NCBI GenBank assembly: GCA_020848095.1
Contig: JADLAT010000004.1
Span: forward strand, 58,043-122,042
Source of the DNA: Alphaproteobacteria bacterium
Lineage (GTDB): Bacteria; Pseudomonadota; Alphaproteobacteria; Micavibrionales; Micavibrionaceae
Reading direction: 5' to 3'
DNA length: 64,000 bases
A program made the translations under genes and the position numbers. The notes under the pieces are model-generated. The model saw only the letters and a list, made by a program, of their open reading frames with translations. It did no database searches and was not told the origin of the DNA. Every line of letters starts with the position of its first letter. Position 1 is the first letter of the stretch. Positions 16,213 through 24,359 of the stretch are shown piece by piece.

Positions 16213-16353
16213 ATGAGCGAAGAAATGTCAGATGCCGATTATCCGGCATGCACTGTTGACTGCGCAAAGGCAGGTTGTGGAAAGAAATGCTGTAAAACGG
16301 CGACGCCGGCGCATTCGGCCTATGGCACGCATTATTGCAGCGATCATAAGTAA
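16213..16353 (+). CDS. Cysteine-rich microprotein, 46 residues
   Basis: A small open frame preceded by an A/G-rich ribosome site (AAAGGAAAAAAG), with a promoter-like pair upstream and a hairpin directly after the stop. The product, starting MSEEMSDADYPAC, has six cysteines (13, 17, 22, 26, 27, 42) and three histidines (34, 40, 45): CTVDCAKAGCGKKCC, then HYCSDHK at the end. The pattern suggests a structural zinc or copper site, or a small metallothionein-like protein. I know no family with this pattern. There is no signal peptide, so it should be cytoplasmic. The complete set of expression signals is the main argument that it is real. Confidence 0.7.
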   Translation: MSEEMSDADYPACTVDCAKAGCGKKCCKTATPAHSAYGTHYCSDHK

Positions 16354-16354
16354 A

Positions 16355-16375
16355 GAGGGCTGCGGTCCTCGTTTT
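16355..16375 (+). terminator. Hairpin terminator after the Cys-rich microprotein
   Basis: GAGGGC (16355-16360) pairs with GTCCTC (16365-16370) around a TGCG loop and is followed by GTTTTAAT. It begins one base after the stop codon. The T run is short, so strength is uncertain. Confidence 0.5.
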
Positions 16376-16383
16376 AATAAGCC

Positions 16384-17733
16384 TTACCCGGCCAAAGGCG
16401 GAGATTCCAGCAACATGGTTGCGATCGTGAAGTAAATAATCACGCCGGTAATGTCGGCGATGGATGTTACAAGCGGTGCGCTGGCTGTCGCCGGATCAAG
16501 GTTGAAATGGCGCAGTAAAAACGGCAGCGACATCCCGATGATGCTGCCGATCATCACGACGGCGCACATGCTGATCGCCACGACAAGGGCGATGTTTGGC
16601 CCACCCCAGAAATAACCGATACTCGCTACAGCCGCCGCCATCGTAAGGCCGATGGCCAGAGAGACGACAAACTCCCGGCCCATAAGCTCTCTCCAGTCTT
16701 TCATCTGTACATCCCCCGTCGCCATGGCGCGGATCATCAACGTTGCCGATTGTGAGCCCGCATTGCCTGCGCTGCCAATCAGGAGGGGGAGAAAGAATAC
16801 CAGAACGACATAATGCGAGATCACATCCTCAAAATAGGCTATGCCGGTTCCGCTGAAAATATTTACAAAGATCAGCAGCAATAACCACGCAATTCTGTGC
16901 TTATAAAGTGTCTGGATGGTTGCATCCCGAAAACTGGTGGTGAGTTTTCCAACATGCGCCATTTTGTGAAAGTCTTCTGTGACCTCGGCTTCTGCCGCAT
17001 CCATCGCATCATCGTGCGTTACAATGCCCACAAGGCGGCCATCTTCATCAATCACCGGCAGCGCCAGCGTATCGTATTTGGCAATCTTCCGAACGGCATC
17101 TTCCTGCGTTTCACTCACCAGCAGGGAGGAGGAACTGGGGCGCATGATGTTTTTGATAAGCATATCGGGTGGCGCGATAATCAGATCTTTCAAGCGCACT
17201 GTGCCGATAAGCCGTCTGGCCTCATCAATGACATAGGATTGGTAGATGGTCTCTTTGTCCGGCGCTTCGAGGCGGAGCTTGTTAAGGGCCTCATGCGCGG
17301 TTAACTCGGGTGAGAGCAGAGCGTAATCCGAAGTCATGATAGCCCCGGTCGTGCCTTCGGGATAGGAGGCAAGGCGTCGGATATCCTCGCGTTCAGCTTG
17401 GCTGAGCGCGGGGATCAGGGTTTGTTGCTCTTCGGGCGTAAGTTTGTTGAAAAGGTCGGTGCGGTCATCTGCTGACATTTCCGTAAAAATAATAGCCAGT
17501 TCCTTGCGGCTCAGAACATGCGAAAGCTCCGCAGCTATCTCTAAAGGAAGATAGCCGAAAACAAGAGCTTGCCGCTCCGGTGATAAAAAAGAGATAATCC
17601 GCCATATATCCTCAATGGACAGGTCATGCATGGCCTCCGCCAGATCGGCAGGGTGCAGCCCCTGAACGAAGGGACGGGTCCGCTCCACCTGACCGGCCTC
17701 CAAAAGAGCCATTAACTCTGCCGTGTGATCCAT
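16384..17733 (-). CDS. mgtE: Magnesium transporter MgtE
   Basis: Homodimeric Mg2+ channel of the inner membrane. The ATG at 17733 is chosen because AAGGGA lies 7 bases upstream and the resulting 449 residues match the family; a much longer frame to 18000 has an implausible N-terminus. The cytoplasmic MgtE_N superhelix (about 10-110, HPADLAEAMHDLS) is followed by a CBS pair (about 120-245, including AIMTSDY and GIVTHDDAMDAAEAEVTEDF) and five membrane helices (about 275-449). The pore region contains PLLIGSAGNAGSQSATLMIR, the typical MgtE signature. The N and CBS domains normally sense Mg2+ and gate the pore. Confidence 0.95.
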   Translation of the reverse strand: MDHTAELMALLEAGQVERTRPFVQGLHPADLAEAMHDLSIEDIWRIISFLSPERQALVFGYLPLEIAAELSHVLSRKELAIIFTEMSADDRTDLFNKLTPEEQQTLIPALSQAEREDIRRLASYPEGTTGAIMTSDYALLSPELTAHEALNKLRLEAPDKETIYQSYVIDEARRLIGTVRLKDLIIAPPDMLIKNIMRPSSSSLLVSETQEDAVRKIAKYDTLALPVIDEDGRLVGIVTHDDAMDAAEAEVTEDFHKMAHVGKLTTSFRDATIQTLYKHRIAWLLLLIFVNIFSGTGIAYFEDVISHYVVLVFFLPLLIGSAGNAGSQSATLMIRAMATGDVQMKDWRELMGREFVVSLAIGLTMAAAVASIGYFWGGPNIALVVAISMCAVVMIGSIIGMSLPFLLRHFNLDPATASAPLVTSIADITGVIIYFTIATMLLESPPLAG

Positions 17734-17962
17734 ATTATTATCCCTTATCATGTGCATGATATCAGCGATCGGGGCTGGGGGGCCTGCCGCGTTCGTTGCC
17801 GGCGCCAACATAGACCACTTCTTTCGTGCGCTCAATAAATAAGGATATTTTTTATATTTGGGGTCTGAAAAAGGAGGGGAGTACGTTTCAAAGGGAACAT
17901 TTAGCCGATCTGATCGTTGGAGAGGTATGGCAGATATAAAAGACGAACGAGGAGGAACCCCC

Positions 17963-18223
17963 ATGAATAAGACACAGAACCAGCACCGCAAAGAGGCCAT
18001 GCAGGACCCCGGCGATACATATCTTTCCCCGGAAGATGTGCTGAAGGATACCGCTCTTTCCCGGGAACAGCGTATGGAAGTTTTGGTGAATTGGAGTGAC
18101 GAGATCCGTCATATTCTGGAGTCAAAGTCAGAAAATATGTGCCCGGAAGAGGGGACCGCGTGCGAGGAAGAGCTGCTACAGCAGCTCATGCAGGCTATAG
18201 ATGTTCTGAACAATAGAATGTGA
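17963..18223 (+). CDS. Small conserved-looking acidic protein, 86 residues
   Basis: Start fixed by a strong ribosome site, AGGAGGAACCCCC directly before the ATG at 17963; the longer frame from 17858 lacks one. The sequence contains YLSPEDVLKDTALSREQRME and VLVNWSDEIRHILES, a pattern I associate with short proteins of about 80-100 residues found across Proteobacteria (SPEEVL..LS..EK..IL..W). No function is assigned to them. The C-terminal part has two cysteines (MCPEEGTACEEE) and a short helix. It is divergent from mgtE and is followed by a strong terminator. Confidence 0.75.
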   Translation: MNKTQNQHRKEAMQDPGDTYLSPEDVLKDTALSREQRMEVLVNWSDEIRHILESKSENMCPEEGTACEEELLQQLMQAIDVLNNRM

Positions 18224-18244
18224 GCGGGGAGATTCGCCACCACA

Positions 18245-18291
18245 AGGCCCGCGCCCTTTGTTATCAACAGATAAGGGGCGTGGGCTTTTTT
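18245..18291 (+). terminator. Strong Rho-independent terminator
   Basis: AGGCCCGCGCCCTT (18246-18258 region) pairs with AAGGGGCGTGGGCTT (18273-18286 region), followed by TTTTTT. It ends the small acidic protein gene and lies between it and the convergent symporter gene, which stops at 18296. Confidence 0.85.
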
Positions 18292-18295
18292 AATG

Positions 18296-19777
18296 TCAGG
18301 GCGCCTGTTTTGCCTTGCCGGCGCCCAGCTGCGGTAAAAGGCTTCCCACCAGCATGCCAACAATGGCCATGAACAACCCGGCCAGCTGCGGCGGGAGCAT
18401 CATCGCCTCACCCTGCGCGTCCATACGAATATTAAGAACCTCAAGCACGGACCACGTGATAACGCCAAAGGCGATAGAGAGCAAGGCTCCGGCATTGGTC
18501 GCTTTCTTCCAGTAAACGCCAAAAGCCAACGGTACAAACGCCCCGCACAACGTCACCAGATAGGCGTTTTCCACCATCTCAAAAATACTAAGGCCCGCAG
18601 ATGTGCTGAGATAGGCGTAAGCCAGAACAACCAGGCCAAAGACAAACACGCAAATCCGCAAAGTTTTCAGGAGTTGCTTATCATTAAGATTAAAAGCTTC
18701 TTTTAAGATGTTCTCAGCCAAAATAGCGGAAGGGGCGAGAAGCGTACCGGCCGCCGTGGACATGATCGCTGATAAAAGCGCGCCGAAGAAAATTACCTGC
18801 ACGAAAATGGGCACGTCATTTAATATAAAGGATGGCAAGATTCTTTGATAATCCCCATCGGGACCCATATAGGTCTCAATCAGGCCGGGGTCCAGCATCG
18901 TGGCTCCGTAAACAATGAAAATCGGGATAAAGCAAAAAATGATATAGAAAACGCCGCCTATAACGGTTCCGTGAACGGCTGTTTTCTCATCCTTGGCGGA
19001 CATGACGCGCTGAAAAACATCCTGCTGCGGGATGGAGCCCAGAGCCAGTGTCACAAAGGCTCCTACGAAGGCCAGAATAGCGGTCGCATCCAATTCGGGC
19101 CAGAATTCAAATTTATTGTTAGCCGAGGCGTGATCTATGACCTCCATAACGCCGCCATCCAAACGGCCCGCGACCAGCCATGCAACGACAAACAACCCTC
19201 CCACTATGGTCATCATCTGGATAAAATCCATGATCGCGACCGACCACATACCGCCAAAAATAGTGTAAAGCATGACCACGCTGAGGCCAATAACCATACC
19301 AAACTCCATGGAGATAGCTTCACCGGAGATAAGGTTGATCGTCAGGCCAAGCGCCACAATCTGGGCGGAGACCCAGCCGAGATAGCTGATGCATATGGCC
19401 AGAGACACCAGAATTTCGACAGTTTTCCCAAAGCGTTGCCGGTAAAAATCGCCAATGGTCAAAAGCTTCATCCGGTACAGGCGCCCGGCAAAGAATAACC
19501 CGACAAAAACAAGGCATAACCCCGCGCCAAAGGGGTCGGCCACAATGCCGCCCAATCCTTCTTCCATAAAGGTAGCGGGCATGCCCAGCACAGCTTCCGA
19601 TCCGAACCACGTTGCAAAAACTGTGGCAATCGTGACGTAAATCGGGAGAGAACGCCCGGCAAGAATGTAATCCGTGGAGTTCCGAACCCGGAAAGAAACG
19701 CCTAAACCAATGGCAATTGAAATCACAATATAAAGGATTACAAAAAGGCTGAGTGCGCTCATTTCCAAAACTTCCAT
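18296..19777 (-). CDS. Sodium/solute symporter family protein (SSS)
   Basis: A 493-residue inner-membrane protein with about 13 predicted helices, as in the SSS family (PutP, PanF and relatives), which couples solute uptake to Na+. Matches include TDYILAGRSLPIYVTIATVF near the N-terminus (only partly quoted), the core GGMWSVAIMDFIQMM and GSIPQQDVFQRVMSAKDEKT. The Na+-site region around SAIMSTAAGTLLAPSAILAEN is intact. The substrate cannot be read from sequence. Two starts are possible: ATG at 19777, only two bases from a hairpin, or ATG at 19762, which has GGAAG upstream and so may be the true start. Confidence 0.9.
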   Translation of the reverse strand: MEVLEMSALSLFVILYIVISIAIGLGVSFRVRNSTDYILAGRSLPIYVTIATVFATWFGSEAVLGMPATFMEEGLGGIVADPFGAGLCLVFVGLFFAGRLYRMKLLTIGDFYRQRFGKTVEILVSLAICISYLGWVSAQIVALGLTINLISGEAISMEFGMVIGLSVVMLYTIFGGMWSVAIMDFIQMMTIVGGLFVVAWLVAGRLDGGVMEVIDHASANNKFEFWPELDATAILAFVGAFVTLALGSIPQQDVFQRVMSAKDEKTAVHGTVIGGVFYIIFCFIPIFIVYGATMLDPGLIETYMGPDGDYQRILPSFILNDVPIFVQVIFFGALLSAIMSTAAGTLLAPSAILAENILKEAFNLNDKQLLKTLRICVFVFGLVVLAYAYLSTSAGLSIFEMVENAYLVTLCGAFVPLAFGVYWKKATNAGALLSIAFGVITWSVLEVLNIRMDAQGEAMMLPPQLAGLFMAIVGMLVGSLLPQLGAGKAKQAP

Positions 19778-19778
19778 G

Positions 19779-19837
19779 CTCTACGGTTTTTTATAAATTT
19801 TTACGGATAATTCAAAATATTAAAAATTACCGTAGAG
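19779..19837 (-). repeat. Inverted repeat directly upstream of the symporter gene
   Basis: CTCTACGGT (19779-19787) and ACCGTAGAG (19829-19837) are perfect 9-base complements, and the adjoining T-rich and A-rich stretches can extend the stem with a small bulge. In the symporter's transcript this would form a long A/U-rich hairpin ending two bases before the upstream start codon. It could act as an operator or as a 5' leader structure controlling translation. Confidence 0.6.
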
Positions 19838-20063
19838 ATTTCAGCATATGTTTTTATTGGGAACAAGTCGTTTTTTAAGGCGTATCTGTTTTTTTAACCT
19901 GCGTCCGTAAAACGGCCAAAACATTAAAATTTTCAGGAGGTTGGTGGAGCAGTAAAACCTGTATGAGCACCAAAATAATTAAAAGAGCTTCATTATTTTT
20001 CAGAATTAGGGTAAATTATGATTTACGAAATTGTGAGGGTTCTGGTTTTGCGTTAACCGTTTT

Positions 20064-21416
20064 ATGCTAATGAGTGAGATAGAGGCTTTATATCATCAGG
20101 AATTTCAATACATAGAGGTCAGGGCGCCGCAGTCGCAAAAGCCGTTGCCCCCCCTTTATCCAAGTGACCGCAAGCAGGAAGATGCTGCGTGTTTTTCGGC
20201 GCATAATATGCGTGCGGGGGAAGCGCCCGAAGATGTTTATCTCCGAGAGCACTTTATCGGGCGTGTTGAGCAGATCAGATCCGACTACGAAAGCCGCTCA
20301 ACCGTGCTCTGTGCGCCAATCCCTGAAAATGGGACAATTCCGGAAATTTTGAACACTGTTTTTAACCGGCGGGAGGTCTCCGGCCTGATAGAGCAAGCCT
20401 TGGGAACGGGTGAAAGGCCTCCGCCCAAGGTGGGCGCCCCCATCGCACAGGAACGTGCCCTCTTTGAAACGGAAAAGGCCGAGGCGGGAGAAGAAGGCGA
20501 AGATAACAAACAGGAAATCAGGGCAACCGGGCTTTTGAAATTTTTTGGATTAATACCGAACTGGCTCGCCAGCAAGCTTGATGCCTCGCTCCTGCCGTTT
20601 GACGATCGCTGGCTCATAACAACGGACGTTGACCTTAAGAATACCGGTCATATCATTATAAGTCCCGCCCCCGTCGGGATGGCCCTGGATCCGGTCAGTA
20701 ATAGAAGAGTTATTGTTACGTCCTTTATGACCGCGAATATCAATACGAATGCGGACACTCCTTATCCTATGAACGTCGAAATGGATTATGACGGTATCTT
20801 GGGGTTCAAGGATGAAGAAATGGACATTCCGGGGGCGGGTAAAAAATCAATTGTTTCTATTACCGAAATATACGATTCGGGGAGCGCGTTGGAGGAGCAG
20901 GTTGAGGGCCTGAGAAATGCGGAGCGGCAAAAGAAAAAATTCATGGACGCGGTAGTGGCCGAAATTGGAGATGATAACGACGAAGGTAAAAGCAAAGCGG
21001 TAGAAGAGGACAGGTTTTTAGAGGTTGAAGTATCTATCGGCGGACACAGGCACGATGAGATCGAATTGGTGGCGGAGCAACAGGTCGTTGTCTTCGTTCA
21101 TCCCAGACACGTTGAATCTGCTAAAGCGCAAATGGTAGGAAAGTCAGTGTTCCTTACGGCATCCGCTCGCCTGTCTTTTGGTCTGTACAATCCCGGTGTG
21201 CCGCCAGAGGAACAGGAAAATCATCAGCATAATGATTATCTCCAGTTTTATTTTAATGTTAATGCGGGCGAGGGTGCCGAGACACTGTCTGACTCCATAG
21301 TGCTACATGGTGGCGCACTGATGCGGCTTGCTAAAATGAAACTGCCCGGTCATTTGCCGGGGAGAAAACCGGAAGTAAAGCCTCAGGCGCAGAGCGCTTC
21401 TGGTCTGGGTCTGTAA
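20064..21416 (+). CDS. Orphan acidic protein, 450 residues
   Basis: I do not recognise this family. No signal peptide or membrane helix is seen. Residues 1-130 are helical and Pro-rich in places, 130-150 form an acidic linker (EAGEEGEDNKQE), and 150-430 look beta-rich with conserved-looking stretches such as DDRWLITTDVDLKNTGHIII, RRVIVTSFMTANINTNADTP and VGKSVFLTASARLSFGLYNP. A charged segment near 285-305 is rich in Lys and Glu. Start uncertain: ATG at 20064 and ATG at 20070 are in frame and neither has a clear ribosome site. A small upstream frame ends at TAATG overlapping the second ATG. Flanked by unrelated convergent and divergent genes. Confidence 0.75.
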   Translation: MLMSEIEALYHQEFQYIEVRAPQSQKPLPPLYPSDRKQEDAACFSAHNMRAGEAPEDVYLREHFIGRVEQIRSDYESRSTVLCAPIPENGTIPEILNTVFNRREVSGLIEQALGTGERPPPKVGAPIAQERALFETEKAEAGEEGEDNKQEIRATGLLKFFGLIPNWLASKLDASLLPFDDRWLITTDVDLKNTGHIIISPAPVGMALDPVSNRRVIVTSFMTANINTNADTPYPMNVEMDYDGILGFKDEEMDIPGAGKKSIVSITEIYDSGSALEEQVEGLRNAERQKKKFMDAVVAEIGDDNDEGKSKAVEEDRFLEVEVSIGGHRHDEIELVAEQQVVVFVHPRHVESAKAQMVGKSVFLTASARLSFGLYNPGVPPEEQENHQHNDYLQFYFNVNAGEGAETLSDSIVLHGGALMRLAKMKLPGHLPGRKPEVKPQAQSASGLGL

Positions 21417-21431
21417 TAAACGGGATATTTT

Positions 21432-23282
21432 CTAAAACGCCGCTTCCGTGTAATGGGCGGGCTGTCCGGCGGCAATCGCGTCCAAGGAGGGCAGGGGCTG
21501 CCCTTCCCGCAGGCGGTAAATCCAGTAATTCGCCAGCACATACTCCACATAAGCACGCGTCTCCGCAGAGGGAATAAGCTCAATAAAAAGCAGCGGGTCC
21601 TTTACATCAGGCCAGCGTTTTTTCCATTTAGCCAGATTGCCCGGTCCGGCATTATAGGCAATTAAAAGCGAAAACAGATCCCCCTGTACCGCTTGATCGT
21701 CCAGCAAAATCTCAAGATAACGTTGCCCGATCTGGAGATTAACCTCCGGATTATCCAATTCAGGCTCTGTGTTTTTTGTAACGCGCCGGGCGGTGGCGGG
21801 CATAAGTTGCATCAGACCCTTTGCCCCACTACGACTTTCCGCATCCGGATCAAAACGGGATTCCTGCCTCATAATGGCGTGTGCCATAGCCGGATCAAGC
21901 TTGTAACCGCCTTGCGGACGCCATGGCACCAGTGGGTAAAGGGCGGCGTCATAAATCTCATCCGGGTTTGAAAAAGCACTGGCAATCCGCATGCCCAGCC
22001 CCGGCAGATTGGCGTATCCAGCATAGGCCAGCAGTGCATTACGCTGATCCTGATTTTCAGGAATAGTACGCAAAAGCTCAGCCTGTGCCAGCATTTCCTG
22101 CCCGCTGTCAACCAGCGCTATCGCCCGGTTTCCTGCGGGAATAGCCAGCAGAACATTGCGATAGCTCAAGGTGAAGTTTGGCACATTCCAGTTAAAGTCA
22201 AAATCCCGCCCCAAAGCGCGCGTGGAAATCAGGCCGTAAAACGTCCTTGGATATTTGGTTCCTCGCTCCAGCCATGTGCTGACTTCCCGGACATTCCCCA
22301 GCCGCATGTGCGCACGCGCGACCCAGTAAGCGGCAGAGGCCTGCATCCAGCCCGAAGCGTAGGGTGAATGGGCGGTAATTTCAAAATAGCCGGCGGCTTC
22401 GCGGTATCGCCCTTTCCGCCATGCGGTCAGACCGGCAACCCAGCCGGCTCTGGGTGCATATTGACCGGAACGCTTTGCGCTTTTTATAGCCAGAGAGGCC
22501 GCGCGGTCGGGTTCGCCGCTATACAAAAATCCGGCGGCGATATCGGCGCGCAGAATGTCATATTCGGTTGTATCAATAAGTTTTTCAGAGAGATCTTTAT
22601 CCACCTGCCGCAACGCGTCTTGCATCCGGCTGGCGCGAATAAGTGTAAAAACCCTGCTGCGGGCCGCATCGTTACCTGCTTTATTGCCGCCGCTATTATA
22701 GCGCCGGGCCTTATGCATGGTGGGTTCGTGTACGCGCACGATCTCTTTGACCCTCTCCGGCGCGGGCAGATCGCCTTTATAGTCTTTGGGCATTCGGGAA
22801 AGCGCCAGCCGGTATAGTTTTTCTGCGTTGGGGTGGTCGCCGTACCGGGAGAGCCAGTCCTTTAATTCATCAAAAGAAGATCGGTATTTATCATGCATAT
22901 AGCGCTGATATAAAACATGACCGAACAGACGTTTATCATGTATTTTTCCCATTAACTCATCAGCCAGGCGCATATCGCCATCGCGCTGGGCTTTGAAAAG
23001 AGTTTTATAAAGCTGGGCGTCTTTGCGAGATAAAGATGCAGAAAAAGGGGATGCAATTTTTTCCTTTTTCATCAACCCGTTCAGAGAAACGCTGATGGCG
23101 GCTCCGGGGGATTTTTCCATCGTCTGCGCCGGGTTCTCAGGTTTGTGTGCCGGCAGGGGGATTTCGGGAATATTGTCCCCGGCCCAGCTCCAATGCGAGA
23201 GGAAAACGCATAGAAAGGCTGCGATTCCAAAGGCGTTGCGACGTCTTTCGAGGCGCGCTGATTTTTCTATATGATGCTTCAT
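21432..23282 (-). CDS. slt: Soluble-type lytic murein transglycosylase
   Basis: Cleaves the MurNAc-GlcNAc bond of peptidoglycan with formation of 1,6-anhydro ends. With the ATG at 23282 the protein has 616 residues: signal peptide (AFGIAAFLCVFLSHWSWA), a long alpha-helical superhelix (about 60-430) typical of Slt70, and a C-terminal lysozyme-like SLT domain. The catalytic Glu474 sits in AIMRQESRFDPDA, followed by GAKGLMQLMPATA and AYNAGPGN. It acts in the periplasm. It ends 16 bases from the convergent orphan gene. Confidence 0.93.
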   Translation of the reverse strand: MKHHIEKSARLERRRNAFGIAAFLCVFLSHWSWAGDNIPEIPLPAHKPENPAQTMEKSPGAAISVSLNGLMKKEKIASPFSASLSRKDAQLYKTLFKAQRDGDMRLADELMGKIHDKRLFGHVLYQRYMHDKYRSSFDELKDWLSRYGDHPNAEKLYRLALSRMPKDYKGDLPAPERVKEIVRVHEPTMHKARRYNSGGNKAGNDAARSRVFTLIRASRMQDALRQVDKDLSEKLIDTTEYDILRADIAAGFLYSGEPDRAASLAIKSAKRSGQYAPRAGWVAGLTAWRKGRYREAAGYFEITAHSPYASGWMQASAAYWVARAHMRLGNVREVSTWLERGTKYPRTFYGLISTRALGRDFDFNWNVPNFTLSYRNVLLAIPAGNRAIALVDSGQEMLAQAELLRTIPENQDQRNALLAYAGYANLPGLGMRIASAFSNPDEIYDAALYPLVPWRPQGGYKLDPAMAHAIMRQESRFDPDAESRSGAKGLMQLMPATARRVTKNTEPELDNPEVNLQIGQRYLEILLDDQAVQGDLFSLLIAYNAGPGNLAKWKKRWPDVKDPLLFIELIPSAETRAYVEYVLANYWIYRLREGQPLPSLDAIAAGQPAHYTEAAF

Positions 23283-23382
23283 AAGGGGCAAAGCTTTACA
23301 CTATGGTGTGTGCGTTGTCCATAACTCAGATAAATATCATTGTTTTTCAAATACTTAAACAAAAAACTATGTGGCGCATGCC

Positions 23383-24249
23383 TTACGCCGGTGCGCGGTA
23401 TCGCCGCTTAAGGGTAATCATGTCTGCCCAGACGGCTCGTTTTTGCGTGGGAGTCTGCAGAAGATAAGCCGGATTATAAGTGACGATGGCCGGAATAACG
23501 GGGGCATCGCCTTGAAGTTCGGGTGTGCGCGGCGTGTATTCGTGCCATGTCCGGCGTAGCTTGCTCATACTATCGCCGCTTCCCAAAAGCGCCTTGGCCG
23601 CCACACCGCCGGACAGGATTAAGATTTGAGGGCGGACGATCTGAATATGCCGTTCAATAAACGGCAGACTAAGTTCAATCTCCGCCGGGCTGGGGGAGCG
23701 GTTTCCGGGCGGACGCCAGTTGAGGATATTAGTAAGATAAACGGCATTTTCTGGCGTTTCTGCGGCGCGGTCCAGACCTATACTGGTTAGTATCTGGTCC
23801 AAAAGCCGCCCACCATCCCCGGCAAAGGGCTGGCCAGAGCGGTCCTCATCCGTACCCGGCGCATCACCAACGAGCATAATGGCGGCGCGGGCATGGCCGC
23901 TGCCAAAAACCATATGGGTTGCTGTTTTCTTTAAGGGATGATCATCAAAGGCGGTAATGGCGGCCTGCAGCTCTTCGAGAGTCTGCGCGCTCATAGCCAT
24001 TTTTGCCGCTTCGGTGCGGCCTTGTGCCACGCCAAGGGGCAGCGCCGTGGCTTGCTGCGCAGGCGGTGGCCCGGCTGGCTTGTTTATGCGTTCTGTCGGC
24101 ATATCTTTATGCGGGGGAAGCAGCGGAGCGGCGGGCGACAGGGATGACGCCAGTGCCGCAAACCGGTCCACGGGCATATCGGTCAGAGCCTCATCAACGC
24201 CCTGATCTTGATACCATGCCAAAGCTGCCAGTGCCGCTTGTGTGTTCAT
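23383..24249 (-). CDS. Family 4-like uracil-DNA glycosylase without cysteines
   Basis: Removes uracil from DNA, inferred from the family. A 288-residue protein with a disordered, Pro/Ala-rich N-terminal 90 residues and a catalytic domain: GDAPGTDEDRSGQPF (128-142; the family has GEAPGxxED), NWRPPGNRSPSP (177-188) and TYNPAYLLQTP near the end, where most relatives have HPAYLLR. The 4Fe-4S cysteines of typical family 4 enzymes are all absent: the protein contains no cysteine at all (His104 and Trp178 occupy two of the usual places). It therefore cannot hold the usual cluster. Some alphaproteobacterial relatives also have the WRPPGNR form. Confidence 0.85.
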   Translation of the reverse strand: MNTQAALAALAWYQDQGVDEALTDMPVDRFAALASSLSPAAPLLPPHKDMPTERINKPAGPPPAQQATALPLGVAQGRTEAAKMAMSAQTLEELQAAITAFDDHPLKKTATHMVFGSGHARAAIMLVGDAPGTDEDRSGQPFAGDGGRLLDQILTSIGLDRAAETPENAVYLTNILNWRPPGNRSPSPAEIELSLPFIERHIQIVRPQILILSGGVAAKALLGSGDSMSKLRRTWHEYTPRTPELQGDAPVIPAIVTYNPAYLLQTPTQKRAVWADMITLKRRYRAPA

Positions 24250-24359
24250 ACCGTTTTACCGTCCCGATTTTTTCGTTAAAAACTTATCTTCATATATGGG
24301 GATATCAGGGGTTTTAGGTTAGAATAGACAAAGGTAAAAAGAAAGAGGGAAGAGCTTTT

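Noticed and set aside
17734..18000. N-terminal extension of mgtE
   Set aside because: The added 89 residues have no resemblance to MgtE, and the ATG at 17733 has AAGGGA in good position.
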